From NCBI RefSeq assembly GCF_002775205.1, contig NC_036460.1, forward strand, positions 251,501-315,500: a stretch of 64,000 nucleotides of DNA, read 5' to 3'. A program made the translations under genes and the position numbers. Source of the stretch: Xiphophorus maculatus. Lineage: Eukaryota; Chordata; Actinopteri; Cyprinodontiformes; Poeciliidae. This document shows, in pieces, positions 12,451 through 24,772 of the stretch. Position 1 is the stretch's first letter, and each line of letters starts with the position of its first letter. A model generated the notes under the pieces. It searched no databases. It saw only the letters and a list, made by a program, of their open reading frames with translations, and was not told the origin of the DNA.

Positions 12451-12929
12451 GAGACGACGTAAACTCCGGACCGGATTTTCCATGGTTCCGGACTCCAACA
12501 AAAGGACATTTAAAATATATATATTTCTTTTATTACAACAAAAAACATGTTATCTTTCACGTGTTTCGGATCCCATTAGTGTTCAGAAACAAGTTTTTAA
12601 ACAAAAAGGGAACAAAAGTCCTGCTAACTCCTTTGGGACAATGACATTTTATGATGAATAAGGGAAAAAGTAAATTTCTGGGTCACTGTAATGAATAAAA
12701 ACATCATGAACTAAGTGAAAGTTACAGCCATATGTTACATGCTGAGCTGCATTCACTGAGCAGGTGTCGGTTTCGGATCTACAGTGTTGTTTCAGCAGAG
12801 ATGAGCGGAGATGCTCCACTTCCTTCTGGCATGTCGGACATCTTCCTCCTCCCTGCTGGGTTCCTCTTCCTCCCATTATCCGGCTGCAGTGTCCACAAAC
12901 ACCCAGCCTGGGAAACACCTCCGGTTAAA

Positions 12930-13960
12930 TATGGAACAAAACAATGTAAAAATACCTCAATATCAGAATTACCTTTCTTTACACAATCAATAAAAAAATT
13001 AATTACTTTCAAACACCCACAATAAAATCTACTCTGACAGCCTGAAAGTTAGAAAAATCACTAAAACATCATTAAATCCTTGCAAATATACTCCAATTTG
13101 GCACAATCCAGACTTTCAAGCATTAAACAAATCAATCTAGTATTCATCATGGGCAGAAAAGGGAATCACTCAAATCCAACATATATTTCACAATAATCAG
13201 TGAAATTATTTATATCTTTTGGTGATTTGGTCCAGAGGCTTGGAGTTGGGAAAGAAGAGTTTCTCCACCACCAACAACTTAAACACATAATTAAATTCAA
13301 AACATCCTTAGTCAACTATTTATTGGAAACACCAAAATTATTAGCAGAATTCATGAAAACTTTTGATACGAGGGGTAAACTTGTATCCAGATTGTATGAA
13401 TTCATTTCCTGGACAGACATAACAGCAGCAATCCCAGAACACAAATGGGAAACTGATCTGACTTCTGGATCAAAATCTGTAACATGTTCTCTGCCACCAG
13501 TAACACAAACTTACAACTAATACGGTATAAAACAAGTCATAGGTGCCACATTACTCAGAGAAAAATGTTTAAAATGGGTTTTACCAATTCCGACACTGTA
13601 AACATATTGACAACTATTTCCATGCCATTTGGACCTGCACACCTGTTCAACTCTTCTGGATATTAGTAACCAAAATCTCTCCGCCATTTTGGCTTGCAGA
13701 GTCCCAGTTTCTCCTGTCTACTTGGTAACCACACTGAAACTGAACATTTTCCAGATAAATGCAAAGATCCATTTCTAGTTTCTCTATCGCCAAGAAAGTA
13801 AAACTTCTCAACTGGAAATGAAAAAACTCACTACATATTAACATCTGGACAAACCTTCCTACTGAATATATACATCTGGAAAGGATTACCATTATCAAAA
13901 AGATAATCTAGCTCTATTAATCAATATCTGGAACTCATTATTTGAATTCCTCAAAATAGA
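12930..13960 (+). mobile_element. L1-like LINE, decayed 3' part of ORF2
   Basis: Across frames, the plus strand reads IWHNPDFQALNKSI, FGDLVQRLGVGKEEFLHHQQLKHI, SNTNLQLIRYKTSHRCHITQRKMFKMGF and FHAIWTCTPVQLFWILVTK. This order is typical of the C-terminal region of fish L1-clade ORF2. The frame is broken by frameshifts and stops, so the copy is dead. Weaker matches continue to about 13960. Confidence 0.65.
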
Positions 13961-14700
13961 TTTAACAACTGGTGGTGATGCCACACACTCCAAAAAACTA
14001 AAACTAAAGTCATTTCACTTACATATCTTCTAAAGAAGTTTTATTAACCAGTTAATTAAATCAAAGTGTTTTCAGAATCACAGGCATAACAGATGATTGT
14101 TTAACTTCACACACATAAACACATTCACAGGATTTTCTTGCATTGAATTAATCCAACTCATTATGTTTTGTGTTTGTTCTTTGATTATTGTTGAATATTA
14201 CTATAATTATTATGGTTGTTACGGTTTTGTACTACCATCTTCCTAAATAATGAAGCCATAAGCTTCATCTCCGCCTTTCTCATTGATGACGAAATGAAAA
14301 AAACCCCAGACTGGATCCTCGGTTTACTTCAGAAATAAAAACGGTACAAAAAACTTTTCCACAAAATAATAAAGAGTAAACAAGAGAGTCTAAAGAGAGA
14401 GAGGTCAAAAAACTGTGGCTCCACTCCAGCAGCCAACTAACTCTGCAGACACACCCTAAAATCCTTAACTGCATTAGATATGCAAATTTAAAGAAGGCTT
14501 TAGTTTAGTCCACTATAATAAATTCGTATGCAGATTTAACTAGTAATCATATTTACCCAAATAAACAAAATATAAGAAATATAAACAATTTATCCTAAAA
14601 GTCTGAATGAACAAAACTGAATTTAACTTCTACAATCATCATCATCGTTATTATGATCACAGATGATAATCTTGAGTATTTGGTCGGTCGGTGCAGAGAG

Positions 14701-14790
14701 GAGGATTATGGGGAATTATGGGGGATTATGGGGAATTATGGGGGATTATAATTCCCCCATAATTCACAATGGGGGAATTATGGGGGACCG
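14701..14790. repeat. GGGGATTATGGGGAATTATG-type short tandem repeat with a hairpin
   Basis: Alternating 10-bp words (GGGGATTATG and GGGAATTATG) repeat, then invert. A perfect 12-bp inverted repeat pairs 14733-14744 with 14754-14765 across a 9-base loop, followed by a further GGGGGAATTATGGGGG copy. Confidence 0.85.
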
Positions 14791-14870
14791 TCCGGCCCCG
14801 GGGACCTTTCTGTTAGGAGCCATTTTCTCTCCTCCTTATTCTCACCGGTCTAATCTGCCTCCAGATCGCG

Positions 14871-14915
14871 GACCGACCCGGACCGACCCGGACCGACCCG
14901 GTCCGACCCGGTCCG
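14871..14915. repeat. 10-bp tandem repeat (GACCGACCCG)
   Basis: There are three exact copies of a GC-rich 10-mer, then one copy with A to T at position 2 and a half copy. It is a small GC-rich island in AT-rich DNA. Confidence 0.9.
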
Positions 14916-15047
14916 CTTCCACTCGACTCCAGACCAGACGCTCCTGCGGACCCTCCGTTGAACTTTCCTTTAGTTTTTCTGTAAATAAATCTTTAATCAG
15001 AGCCTGAGAGTGTTTGTGGGTTATACATGTGATGTGTATGACATCAG

Positions 15048-16018
15048 GCTCTCAGCCTGAGAGCGCTGCAGTCGTTCTGACGGAATGAGAAGGCTGAGAA
15101 TGATGTGAAGGCTGTGAAGGCTGTGTTTGTCACATGTCATACATGTGACAAAAAAAGAAACGGAAACGTCTCAGGGTCAAACCAAAGCACCAAACAGCAA
15201 CATGTCAGTCACACCAACAACAAGGAAACCAAGAGAGAAAAGTCAGCATCTGAAAAATATATATTTAAAAACATTACAATAAAATATATCATTTAGTAAA
15301 TAAACAAACTAAAATGTAATTAAGCTAAAAATACAGCAAATTAATAAAGAAATTACCTTGACAACAACATGAAACAAACAGTAATGCCCTTCTATGGTTT
15401 GCTTTGTTATATATATTATATTTAATATGCTGCATTTCTGTAAACTCAATCAGGATTTGATAATTAATGTTTTAATCAAGGTCTTATTTTAGATTTAAGG
15501 GTTATTCTTTATACTTGGACATAATTTATTATAAAATGATCACATATTTATCTCAGCTGATCCTAATGCTGGTCAAAGTGAAATATTTAAAATGTTTTCT
15601 GAGGTGAACATTTATGTATTGATGCACTAAAAAACCCTCTAATTTATCCTGAGTTTATGGAAATAGGACGGCGGATATTTTTACTCTCGGTGGTTAAAGT
15701 GAGAGAGAGAAAACGAAGGGAGGGAAGAACTGAAAACAATTGATCTGAATCCCTTCCTGTTATCTGCTGAGACGAGAAAAAATGACTTTAGGACAGCAGC
15801 ACAGCCTTCACATCATTCACAGCCTTCACAGCAGCACAGCCTTCACATCATTCACAGCCTTCACAGCAGCACAGCCTTCACATCATTCACAGCCTTCACA
15901 TCATTCTCAGCCTTCACATCATTCACAGCCTTCACATCATTCTCAGCCTTCACAGCAGCACAGCCTTCTCAGCCTTCACATTCCGTCAGAACGACTGCAG
16001 CGCTCTCAGGCTGAGAGC
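15048..16018. mobile_element. 971-bp element with perfect 40-bp terminal inverted repeats
   Basis: Positions 15048-15087 and 15979-16018 are exact reverse complements over 40 bp, and each tip is itself a 17-bp palindrome (GCTCTCAGCCTGAGAGC). Inside the arms the similarity continues as AAGGCTGTG words on the left and CACAGCCTTCACATCATT words on the right. The right arm has expanded into a tandem array at about 15797-15975. The interior is AT-rich with no transposase. This suggests a non-autonomous DNA transposon. A clean target-site duplication could not be identified. Confidence 0.7.
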
Positions 16019-16054
16019 ATCCTCAGGTCTGAACTCTTCTCTGTTGAATCTTAA

Positions 16055-16290
16055 GTCAGCTGTTTGTCCTTGCCGGGTTGCAGTGGTTGCTGGTGCCTTG
16101 CTCGTTGGTCTCTGGGTGAGAGGCGGAGTCCGCCCTGGACATGTGCCTGGTCCTTCGCAGGACAAACAGACACACTGTGGAGGGAAGCCGAAATACACGG
16201 AGAGAAAACCGGTACGTGGGAAAGCACAAACCCCAAGCAGGCTGGGATTCGAACCCAGAACCTCCTGGCTACCAGCTGCTCTCTAATTTT
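16055..16290 (-). mobile_element. tRNA-related SINE-type interspersed repeat
   Basis: The segment carries CTGGGATTCGAACCCAG, which is a Pol III B-box (GGTTCGAATCC) read on the minus strand. It is preceded by the AAGCCGAAATACACGGAGAG block found in a very common fish repeat. It is diverged and truncated, so it is not a functional tRNA. Confidence 0.6.
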
Positions 16291-16457
16291 ATTAAACTCT
16301 GATCGCTCAGTTGAGCAGGAGGTGATAAAATCTAGAGCTTCTTTGACATTTCACTTCAATTTCCTGTGAGTTTCTTGGAACCAAAAAGCTAATGTGCAGG
16401 TTTAGAAAGTGTTTCAAACTGTTTTCCTGCCTTCTTTCTCGCTTTGCGGCCGATTCA

Positions 16458-16498
16458 GACATGAGCCAAACTGGTCTCCAAGCGGTTTGGCTCATGTC
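16458..16498. repeat. Perfect 14-bp inverted repeat (hairpin)
   Basis: GACATGAGCCAAAC at 16458-16471 is perfectly complementary to 16485-16498 across a 13-base loop. Nothing coding surrounds it. Confidence 0.85.
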
Positions 16499-16659
16499 CT
16501 GGCTGCGGACCAGCAGGCCGAATCTGTATTGTCCTGGGCGGTTGGTGATCCAGCCTACTGGTGTTTTACGTCTTAAAGGAAGAGTTGGAGGAAGGGCGTC
16601 CAAAGCATTGGAAATATTCCTCAGACGGTATAAACAGGAACAAACCAGAGATTTAACGT

Positions 16660-19010
16660 GATTTTTCCTGAAACTTTAGTTTCTGAACAAGGATTCAGCC
16701 AGAGACTCGAGCATCTGCTGTATCTTTGCTGTTATTTTTTATGGTGCAAAGATGATTACTTGAGTTTTCTCTTCATTAGTTGGATAAATCTTTGTCATCC
16801 AGTCCTTGATTGAATCCAGACAGTTAAGTAAAATGTGCAGTTTTTAGACTTTATTAAGATGAAAAGAAATATATAACTGGATGTGTGGAAAGCAGGTCAG
16901 AAGCAGCTGGTGATCCCGGACAAGCCCCCACTTCATCAGTACAGACAGGAAGTCGGTTTGTTAGGAACCAGATCAAACCCTGATTTGTGATTCCATGTTG
17001 CTGGTTTGACTTGAATTTTAAGCAGCAGCTGTGGCAGACCCAGCAGAGCACGCCATCACCCCCAGTTCTCCCAGTTCTCCCAGTTCTCCTCCTGTAGGCT
17101 GAAGGGCAGGTGAATCTGCAGCTTCCTCCTTCTGCTATAAAATGTCATTTATTTTGAAATATTTGCATAAATTCAGTGGCTTGCACAACGCTGGATGTTG
17201 CACAACAGTTTAAGAGGCTCACTGCAGCAGATCGTTGTTCAGAGTTCACACATCGTCTTCCTCGGTTTTCTATTTGATTTATTGTTGGATTTAAACCGAA
17301 CGTTTTGTTCCACCTCATGTTTCAAACATGAATTCAACTGAAAAGCTTCTGAATTCCTCGTTCGCTCTTCCTCTGACGGCCCAAATCCTCACCGTTTGGT
17401 TCCCTGGTTTCTGTGTAAACACCCTTTAGGTGTGAGCGTGTGTGCACACGTCTGCATGAAATCATCGCTACAGCAGTAATATGGGCATGCAGTGTTTGCC
17501 ACAGTGATGTGGTTTGTAGAGTCATTAGCGGAGAGAAGTCGTGAGGATGACCAGAGGAAGCAACGTCACACAGGAAGTTTATCTCCAGTGCAGCTCATCT
17601 GCCCTCATATGACTCGGTTCACAAGGAGGAGCTCAGACTGCAGGAACAGGCAACATCTGCACGGACGGCTGCCGCACAGCTGGCTCTGCTGGAGGTGAGC
17701 GCACACATGCAGGACATCAGCTGGAGACTCACACCGCACATCTGACACTTTCACGCCTCGACTCGCTTCGTTTCTGATTACAACGTCCCAGATGGATGAA
17801 AAACTCTGATCCAGCAGAGATCAGATCAAATCTGCTCTAAAAGCTGAAATAATGAGGATTCACTCAGAGCAGGTTGGAATATTTAATCAGACTGAAGGTG
17901 ATCTGGTAGAAAAGTCCAGAACTTTCTGTGTTTCTCTGATTCATCTGCTTCTGAAACTGATAACGCTTCTTATCGCATTTCATAACTTTGTGTTTCGTCA
18001 CATCGTCAGGCTGATTCTAGAGATTGCTCCAAATGTTAGTTTTCTCTTAAATGTGAACAGATAAAATAAAGTAAAACAAAATAAAAGTCAATTTGTGACA
18101 AAAAAGAGACAAATTTTGAATCAAATGAGGAGCCAAAGGTTGAAAAGGATCCAAAAGATTGGATAAAAGTTTAATACTGAGTTATTAATAAAATGCCTGA
18201 TTTATTTAAACTCTACAGGGTAAAATAAGATAAGGAATAATAAAAACAAATGTAATGAAAGCCTTCTCTGCATCCTGATGTGAATCATAACCTGCCGTAT
18301 TCCTGGTGGGTTTGTTTTCCTCACCGTTAGAACGTTGAGCTGCTCTATGATCACAATGCAAAGCTGTGGTTTCAGTTTTTCATAAGTGGAAGTCAGAGCT
18401 ATAATTACATGGTTCGACTTTCCCTTCCGGCCGTTTCTCCAGGAAACCTGATCACAGCGGCGACACGCCGGCCGCTGATCACTTCTCCTTCTCTGGCCTT
18501 TCAAGCTCAGCGACGCTTTTCGAGTCTCGCGTTCTGCCAGAGCCACTCAGGTGTAGTTAACCCCACATGTCCACCAGGGGGCAGAACAGAAGGGGGCAGG
18601 AGCTGCCTGGCAGTTACCTGAGCGCCTGACAGCAGTCAGAGTCATCCAGATAAAAAGCATCTGATGAAGGCTGGTGAGGATGACTCTGGTTTGCATGAAG
18701 CTCAGATGACCAAACCACAGGAAAATCACACATGCTGCGTCTTCCCACAATGCATTGGAAACAGGAAACTCCAGAAAGGATGACCTGGCCACACTTTTCA
18801 GAAACAGAAACACAGTTGTTTTGGAAAGGCAGAACAGCTGTAGACAGGAAGAATGAAATGTAGTAACATCTTTTTACACTGGGGATTGTTTTGCTATTTT
18901 TATGAGAAAGATTTGAAAGTTTTAAATTTCTGTCATTTTCCGTTCAGTCTGGAGAAGCAGCAACGGAACTGGGAGAATGTTTCTCCACCACTGGAGAATA
19001 AACCGGGGGA
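16660..19010. other. Intergenic DNA without a recognised gene
   Basis: No exon with family resemblance was found. A strong donor-like GTGAGC at 17695 follows a GC-richer block (17540-17694) that could be a noncoding first exon of the receptor at 22877, but nothing proves it. A perfect CTCF-like core lies at 18571-18584. Confidence 0.4.
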
Positions 19011-19308
19011 GGGAACACGCTAACAGGGAACAACACGCTAACAGGGAACACGCTAACAGGGAACACGCTGACAGGGAACACGCTGACAGCCAGGGAACAC
19101 GCTGACAGGGAACACGCTAACAGGGAACAACACGCTAACAGGGAACACGCTAACAGGGAACAACACGCTAACAGGGAACACGCTAACAGGGAACACGCTG
19201 ACAGCCAGGGAACACGCTAACAGGGAACAACACGCTAACAGGGAACACGCTAACAGGGAACACGCTGACAGCCAGGGAACACGCTGACAGGGAACAACAC
19301 GCTAACAG
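19011..19308. repeat. Minisatellite of GGGAACACGCTAACA-type units
   Basis: Roughly 15-19-bp units (GGGAACACGCTAACA, with ACAACACGCTAACA and ACACGCTGACAGCC variants) repeat for about 300 bp. The variants recur in a regular order, so the array seems to have grown by multi-unit duplications. Confidence 0.9.
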
Positions 19309-19719
19309 CGGAGCTAACGTTTTGCTGAAGGTTAAACGTTTTCAGCCGCCTGACGCTCCAGCTACACACTAAAGGTTAAAGTTCATGACAGGATGGCAAG
19401 AAAAAAAGAGCAAAAAATAAAAATACAAATAAGAAAAAAAACTAGAATACATTGATATAAAATAAGCAAATAATAAATCAATTAATTAATTAAAAACCTG
19501 AAATAGAAAATAATTAAAAATTATTTAAATAAATAAAATAGATGAATCAAAAATAAATGAATAAAACCAACAACAGAAATTAGATTTATAATAAAATAAC
19601 TAAAAATGATTGCGGCAGGACTTCTGGAATCTCCTCTGGACAAATTGATCCGTTTGTCAATAATTCACATTTCTGTATTTGGAAAAGAGAAACACGTCAG
19701 ATCAGCACTTCCTCCCTGA

Positions 19720-19800
19720 CATCAGGCACGGTGGTGGAGGGTTATGCTCTGGGCTTTAGACCTGAACTCCATAATCCAAGTTCAGACTTTGGTCTTGACG
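19720..19800 (+). mobile_element. Tc1-like transposase relic
   Basis: The sequence GGCACGGTGGTGGAGGGTTA and what follows corresponds to the GGGSVM(L/I)WG-coding block of Tc1-like transposases in degenerate form. No longer frame survives. Confidence 0.4.
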
Positions 19801-20454
19801 TTTTTCCATGTCAAGACAGAGGAAGACAGAGGAATAAAGCCAATATTCAGGCGACGCTCCAGTCTCAGCCTGCTGCTCACTGCTTTCTGGATAAACGTAT
19901 AAAAATAATTTGAGTGCTTGATGGAGCCAGTGTTTCTGTGCAGAAGTGGATCAGAGCCAAAGGAACTGAGCTAGAAAAAGTTTCACTTTAGGTTATTTAT
20001 GTGGCTCCGTTTCACACTGAAGCTCATCGCTGAGCGAAGTTCAGGCCGTTTCCAGCTTCAGTTTCAAACTCTGGTTCTGGTTCTGCTTTTCCTGTAAATC
20101 TGTCCATCATTACATGAGAGCATCATGAGACAACTGCAGATCAAAGTTCATCCGATGTTCAAATATAACTTAGAAACTGACCAGGAAACAAACTGACTCA
20201 AAATCATTTTTAAAAGGTTAGTATTATTATTATTTTTCTTTTTTATGTTGGTTATTTTTCATTAGTTACATCTTATTTTTATTTTTAATTATTTTAAAAA
20301 TCTGCAATGGATTTTAAAACCCTTTGTCTTATATCTATTTATGTTTTTTACATTTAATTTTTAACATTTTAATTATTGTTTAATTTTATTTCTTATATTT
20401 TTTACATTTTTATTGTAAATATTAAAACAAGAAGCTAAGTGAGCTTCAGCTTAG

Positions 20455-20505
20455 CCAGAAACAGCCCAGATCATCACTCTGCCTCCGCCGTGCCTCATCC
20501 ACAAA
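20455..20505 (-). mobile_element. Tc1-like transposase relic, minus strand
   Basis: The minus strand reads GGCACGGCGGAGGCAGAGTG and onward, giving HGGGRVMIWA. This is the Tc1 GGGSVMIWG block with substitutions. It is a short relic. Confidence 0.45.
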
Positions 20506-20509
20506 CCGA

Positions 20510-22700
20510 TTCGCTGCTTTTCGTCTTCTTCAGCTTCCAGACGGTTCTGTTCTGTTTACAGGTCTGAGTGCAGCTTGTGAGATTTAACCAGAAATGTTTC
20601 ACTCTCAGTTAATTCATGAGGTAGAGAAGGATTGTCATTTAAATAATGACATCCTGGTTAAAAATCTGCGTTTTGCATTAATTCAGCTGATGTTTGTAAA
20701 ACTGGTCGACAGGAATCTTCTGAAAACATCAACGCTGCATCAGATAACGAGTGTGAAGCCCTGAGGACGTTACAATGACTCAGCCTGTCGCACGAATACC
20801 TGTCAGAGTTCTGCTGTATTTGTGTTTGTGGTGATGAAACTGCAGTAAAACATCCACAATCCGTCTAAAAAAATCAGTTTCTGAGCTCATTTTTAGTTGC
20901 TCTCAGCTTTGTTTACAGGAGAAACTCAGAGAAATTGTAAACATAGACGTTAATTATGGCTTCAGTCCTGCTGCAACGTTTTAATTTTCACTGACAGGAA
21001 CAACTTGGATCTTCAAGTGGTATTTATAGCCTTCACCAGAATGAGAGAGAGCAAAAATATGAGCATGATGAAATGTATTTTTATGCTTCCTATCTTTGTC
21101 ACCTCTCTGTTTCTGCTAATCTTGTTCAGTGATTGTGAAACTGAGCTGCAGGAAAGAGAAGAGGCGTTTGCTCTGAGAGGCAGCAATATTATACTAATGA
21201 AAAATACTGAGAAACGTTGCTGCATTCGTTAGTGTTATTATTGATGTGAAGCCGTTTATGCTGTCATGTTTTTACAAACAGCAGAAAAATAATCTTTAGA
21301 CAAACAGCAGTCAGGATTTAACCCTAAAATACCCGAGCGAGGACAGGAAGGCCTCCGTCCGTCATCCTGTTTTCACAGGAGTGGATGAAGGAGCGCCGTT
21401 GGATCGGGATCAATCGGAACAGGAAGTTGCAACCCGGAGTCAAAGATGCTCGTTATTTGCAGACGTGGTTCAGAGCAAACAGAACGCGGCGCTGAAGGCT
21501 GCTGGACTTAAAAGGAGAAGATCAGAAGGAAGCAGCTGCACAGATTTAGTTGTTTACATGCGCAGAACATCTGGAGGATGATCTGCAAACCGTGTCACAG
21601 TGCGACTGATTTAACCTGCCGATGGGAGGCTTTTATGGCTGGATTCTGATGCCGGCCCAGACGGATCCAGAACCACTGAGATGATTTAACCGCCCGTTTC
21701 TCCTGTAGGAGCTGACTGCCTGCAGGGGGCGATGGTCATTTCTTCAAACTCAGTCAATCAGCCAAACGTCTGTCTGGCTTTAGGAAAACAAAAATAGGAA
21801 GTTGAGTCTGTTTGCTGAAAACTGATGAGATATTTGAAATCAACTCCTGTAACTTTCTGAAATGTAATAAAAAAAGCAAAACAATCTCCAAATTTCCTAC
21901 AGAGTAAAACTTTCAGTTAAAACTTTTGACAAGTTGAAGACAGTGTCAACACTCGAGTTCAAAAGTATAAAATGTTGTGCAGAACGCTGCTGACAACGCT
22001 CAACTGTTAGCTTTGTTTTGACTGATCTTACCAATATGGAGGATTCTGAAGTGAGACCCAACCAGCTGTAGCTTCAGGTTAAGACAAATTACAAATTAAT
22101 GTTTATGCGACAAAAACTGGTAAAGATTTTAACTCAACAGCAGAAAAACTGCTGAAATGTAATAAAGTGGCAGAAACATTAGAATAGCAAGACTTTAAGC
22201 TGATGTGCATAAATAGTAAGACTGTCAACTGAAAAACGATGAACAAGACAAGATGTTACTAAAGATCCCATTGGTCCAAACAGTTGAAGCAAGTGTTCAA
22301 ACAGGTGTTCAAGTGTGAAAATTGGAAGAAACCTTCCTGCATTGAGGATGGAAAAGATAGAAGATGATCTTAGACCTGCATCACAAGCTGAAGGCAGGAA
22401 TAAAACCTTTGGTAAAATGTAAAAAAATGTGGCACAGGCTTGAAAAGTGTAATCTGTTGACTTAAAGACCAGATGATCTGAGGTTGGAGTTGGATGAAAA
22501 CTGTGGAAATGTCTTGACTTGGTGTCCAACTTAGTGACATGTAACACTAGTGAAACTCTGAAATGCCGTATTTATCACTGGCAACCAAAGAAATGACCTT
22601 GGAGAAATTCGCTCTCACTTTGATGAACAGCTCTTGATTTTACATGGATATGTGGTATTACTATGGATATACATGTAAATTAGCATAAACAGAATGTATT
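20510..22700. other. Intergenic DNA upstream of the first receptor
   Basis: No coding exon or well-defined element was recognised. A 66-codon frame at 21381-21581 is preceded by an AG acceptor-like site but shows no family resemblance. Confidence 0.4.
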
Positions 22701-22709
22701 TCATAAAAC

Positions 22710-22850
22710 TGGCCCAGGGCAGCTGTGGCTACAGTCCAGCAGCCTGTCATCATCAGTGTGTGAATGGGTGAATGAATGTAGTTGAGATCCTCTGGACTTG
22801 ATAACACTCTATACAAGTATAGGCCATTAACCAGTTACCATTTATTAAAG
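22710..22850 (+). repeat. Interspersed fish repeat abutting the first receptor exon
   Basis: The words TGTGTGAATGGGTGAATG, GATCCTCTGGACTTGATAA, CTATACAAGTATAGGCCATT and TTACCATTTA occur in the order of a widespread fish repeat 3' end. It stops about 25 bases before the splice acceptor (AG at 22873-22874) of the receptor exon, so it may sit inside the 5' UTR intron. Confidence 0.55.
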
Positions 22851-22876
22851 CCATCTTGTCTTTTTTGTTGCCAGGA

Positions 22877-23911
22877 ATGGAGACCCTTAATTCGTCTAAC
22901 ACCAACAACCAGTCCGACATTCACAGCATCTTCACCAAGCAGGTCCTTCCCCCTTTCTACATCGCCATCTTTGTTCTGGGCCTGTGTCTAAATGTTGTGG
23001 CTGCCTGGATCTTCTTCAGAGTCCCAGCAGACTCTGGTCTGGTGGTCTACCTGAAGAACATGGTGGTGGCTGACCTGCTCATGCTGCTCTCCTTCCCCTT
23101 CAAGGTGGTTGATTACTTGGGTTATGAGAGTTTCGACCTCGATGTCATCAGGTGTCGCTACACAGCCGTACTCTTCTACTTCTCCATGTATGTTGGAATC
23201 CTCTTCATCGGCTTCATCAGCCTTGAGCGCTACGTCAAGGTTGTTTGCCTCTCCCCTTCCTCCTCCACCATCCCTTCTTCCAGGTCCAGATTCGGTGTTG
23301 TGTCTGTGCTACAGCATATACAGAGGGCCACTTTTGCCCGGGTTCTGGCGGTCCTCACATGGAGCCTGCTCTTCCTGTGCTGTGCCCCCAATGTCATACT
23401 GACAAGCAATCTTGAAGAAAAACAGTCTGGGAAATGTGTGGATTTGAAGACACCACTAGGCAAGGAGTGGCACAAAGTCTCAAGCTATATCAGCGTGTCC
23501 TTGTTCTGGATGACACTTGTTGTTGTGACTTTCTGCTACACATCAATCGCTCGCCAGGTGTGCAAGACGTACCGCCGCATGCGCCGCGACACCATCGACA
23601 TCTGCCGCAAGTCCAACCGCAGCATCTTCAGCATCCTGGTGGTGTTCTTCATCTGCTTTGTGCCATACCACGTCTGCCGCGTGCCGTTCACTCTGAGTCA
23701 GTTCAGCCATTCAGGCTTCACCTCAGATGTCCAATTTTGGCTTTTCCAGATTAAGGAGGGAACGCTCTTCTTGTCGGCGATGAATGTCTGTCTCGACCCT
23801 GTAATCTACTTCCTGATGTGTAGGACTTTCAGAAAGTCCCTGCTGAGGAAACTGTCAGTGAGAGCAAGGAGGAAGTCGCTTACCACTGCTCAGAGTCTTA
23901 GCAACATCTAG
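22877..23911 (+). CDS. P2Y12-like class A GPCR, paralogue A
   Basis: This is a 344-residue seven-transmembrane receptor in one coding exon. The ATG lies two bases after a CCAG acceptor, so a 5' UTR intron is likely, and the paralogue at 29477 has the same layout. Landmarks are Asn39 (TM1), Asp66 (TM2), Cys93/Cys187 (TM3-ECL2 disulfide), Trp162 (TM4), FVPYH with Pro263 (TM6) and DPVIY 307-311 (TM7). His265, Arg268 and Lys293-Glu294 are the 6.52, 6.55 and 7.35-7.36 positions that contact nucleotide in P2Y12. The N-terminus has sequons at Asn5 and Asn11. The closest human proteins are the P2RY12/13/14 and GPR87 group, Gi-coupled receptors for nucleotides or nucleotide sugars at the plasma membrane. 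DRY is replaced by ERY (117-119). Loop ICL2 is about 17 residues longer than in P2RY14 and rich in Ser. The end, LSNI, fits a class I PDZ ligand. The ligand is unknown. Confidence 0.9.
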   Translation: METLNSSNTNNQSDIHSIFTKQVLPPFYIAIFVLGLCLNVVAAWIFFRVPADSGLVVYLKNMVVADLLMLLSFPFKVVDYLGYESFDLDVIRCRYTAVLFYFSMYVGILFIGFISLERYVKVVCLSPSSSTIPSSRSRFGVVSVLQHIQRATFARVLAVLTWSLLFLCCAPNVILTSNLEEKQSGKCVDLKTPLGKEWHKVSSYISVSLFWMTLVVVTFCYTSIARQVCKTYRRMRRDTIDICRKSNRSIFSILVVFFICFVPYHVCRVPFTLSQFSHSGFTSDVQFWLFQIKEGTLFLSAMNVCLDPVIYFLMCRTFRKSLLRKLSVRARRKSLTTAQSLSNI

Positions 23912-24772
23912 GAGAAGAGGACAAGGAGTCAGAGGACAAAGAAATATTTAGCAGCTAAAAAAAAGGGAAGCAAAAGAAAGAAGGCGGTGAGCAGTGACGA
24001 AATCCTTGGCGACTACCCAAACTGGACTATATGGAGACCAAAACCAGTCCTTATGGGCTGGTATCTTTTAGATCTTTCACTTCTCCACCACACCGGAATC
24101 AACTGATAATCTTCCAGATCATCAGCTCCAGATATTAGCATCCATTAAGCTTCAAAGGTGCGTAAAACTTGAACTGTGCAGAAGCCGCAATGATGGACAT
24201 TGTTGCTGAAATTACGTAGTTTGACTATAGTGCCGTGTGGACCTGCAAACGTGCCAAGCTGTCCAGAAAGAAATCTGAGATGATCTGAGCTTTGGAACAG
24301 AGTCCATAATGCTCCTGGGAGATCAGAAGATGGGTCCATTGTGGCCATTAAGGACTGATTATGGTCCACAACAATACTCAGATGGGCCTTAAAGTTTCAG
24401 TGCTGCTCAGTTGGTTCCAAGAAAATATTCCTCCCTACCATTAGACCAACACCAGCAGCCTGAACCAAAGCAGAACGGATCCAGGCCTTCATGTTTACTG
24501 AAATACTGAACAACCAGCTGAACCTGAGACTTTCTGGACCGGGAAACTCATTTGACATCAATAACTACTCATGATCCGATAACCTGCTACTCACTAGATC
24601 TTTTCTCTTTTTCAGAACATTCTCAGAACATTCTCTCTTAATCTGAGAGATGGTTGTGGGTTGAAATCCTCGTAGATCAGCAGGCTCTGAAAAACTCAGA
24701 CCAGCTGTCTTTTTGCTTAGCTTGCAAAACCAGCAAACATGCCTTTTATTTATCTATGTCACTTTTATATTC

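Noticed and set aside
12649-12918. A Cys-rich minus-strand frame resembling a zinc-binding domain (VCGHCSRIM, CPTC)
   Set aside because: There is no start context, no splice sites and no conserved spacing of a known zinc finger. It lies directly upstream of an L1 relic.
15782-16054. A His/Gln/Pro/Ser-rich plus-strand frame
   Set aside because: It is the translated tandem array inside the right arm of the inverted-repeat element.
21381-21581. A 66-codon frame after an AG acceptor-like site
   Set aside because: There is no donor with a matching phase and no recognisable family. It could be untranslated exon sequence, but nothing supports it.
24145-24369. A 74-codon minus-strand frame after receptor A
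   Set aside because: It lies in the probable 3' UTR of receptor A and shows no family resemblance or splice context.
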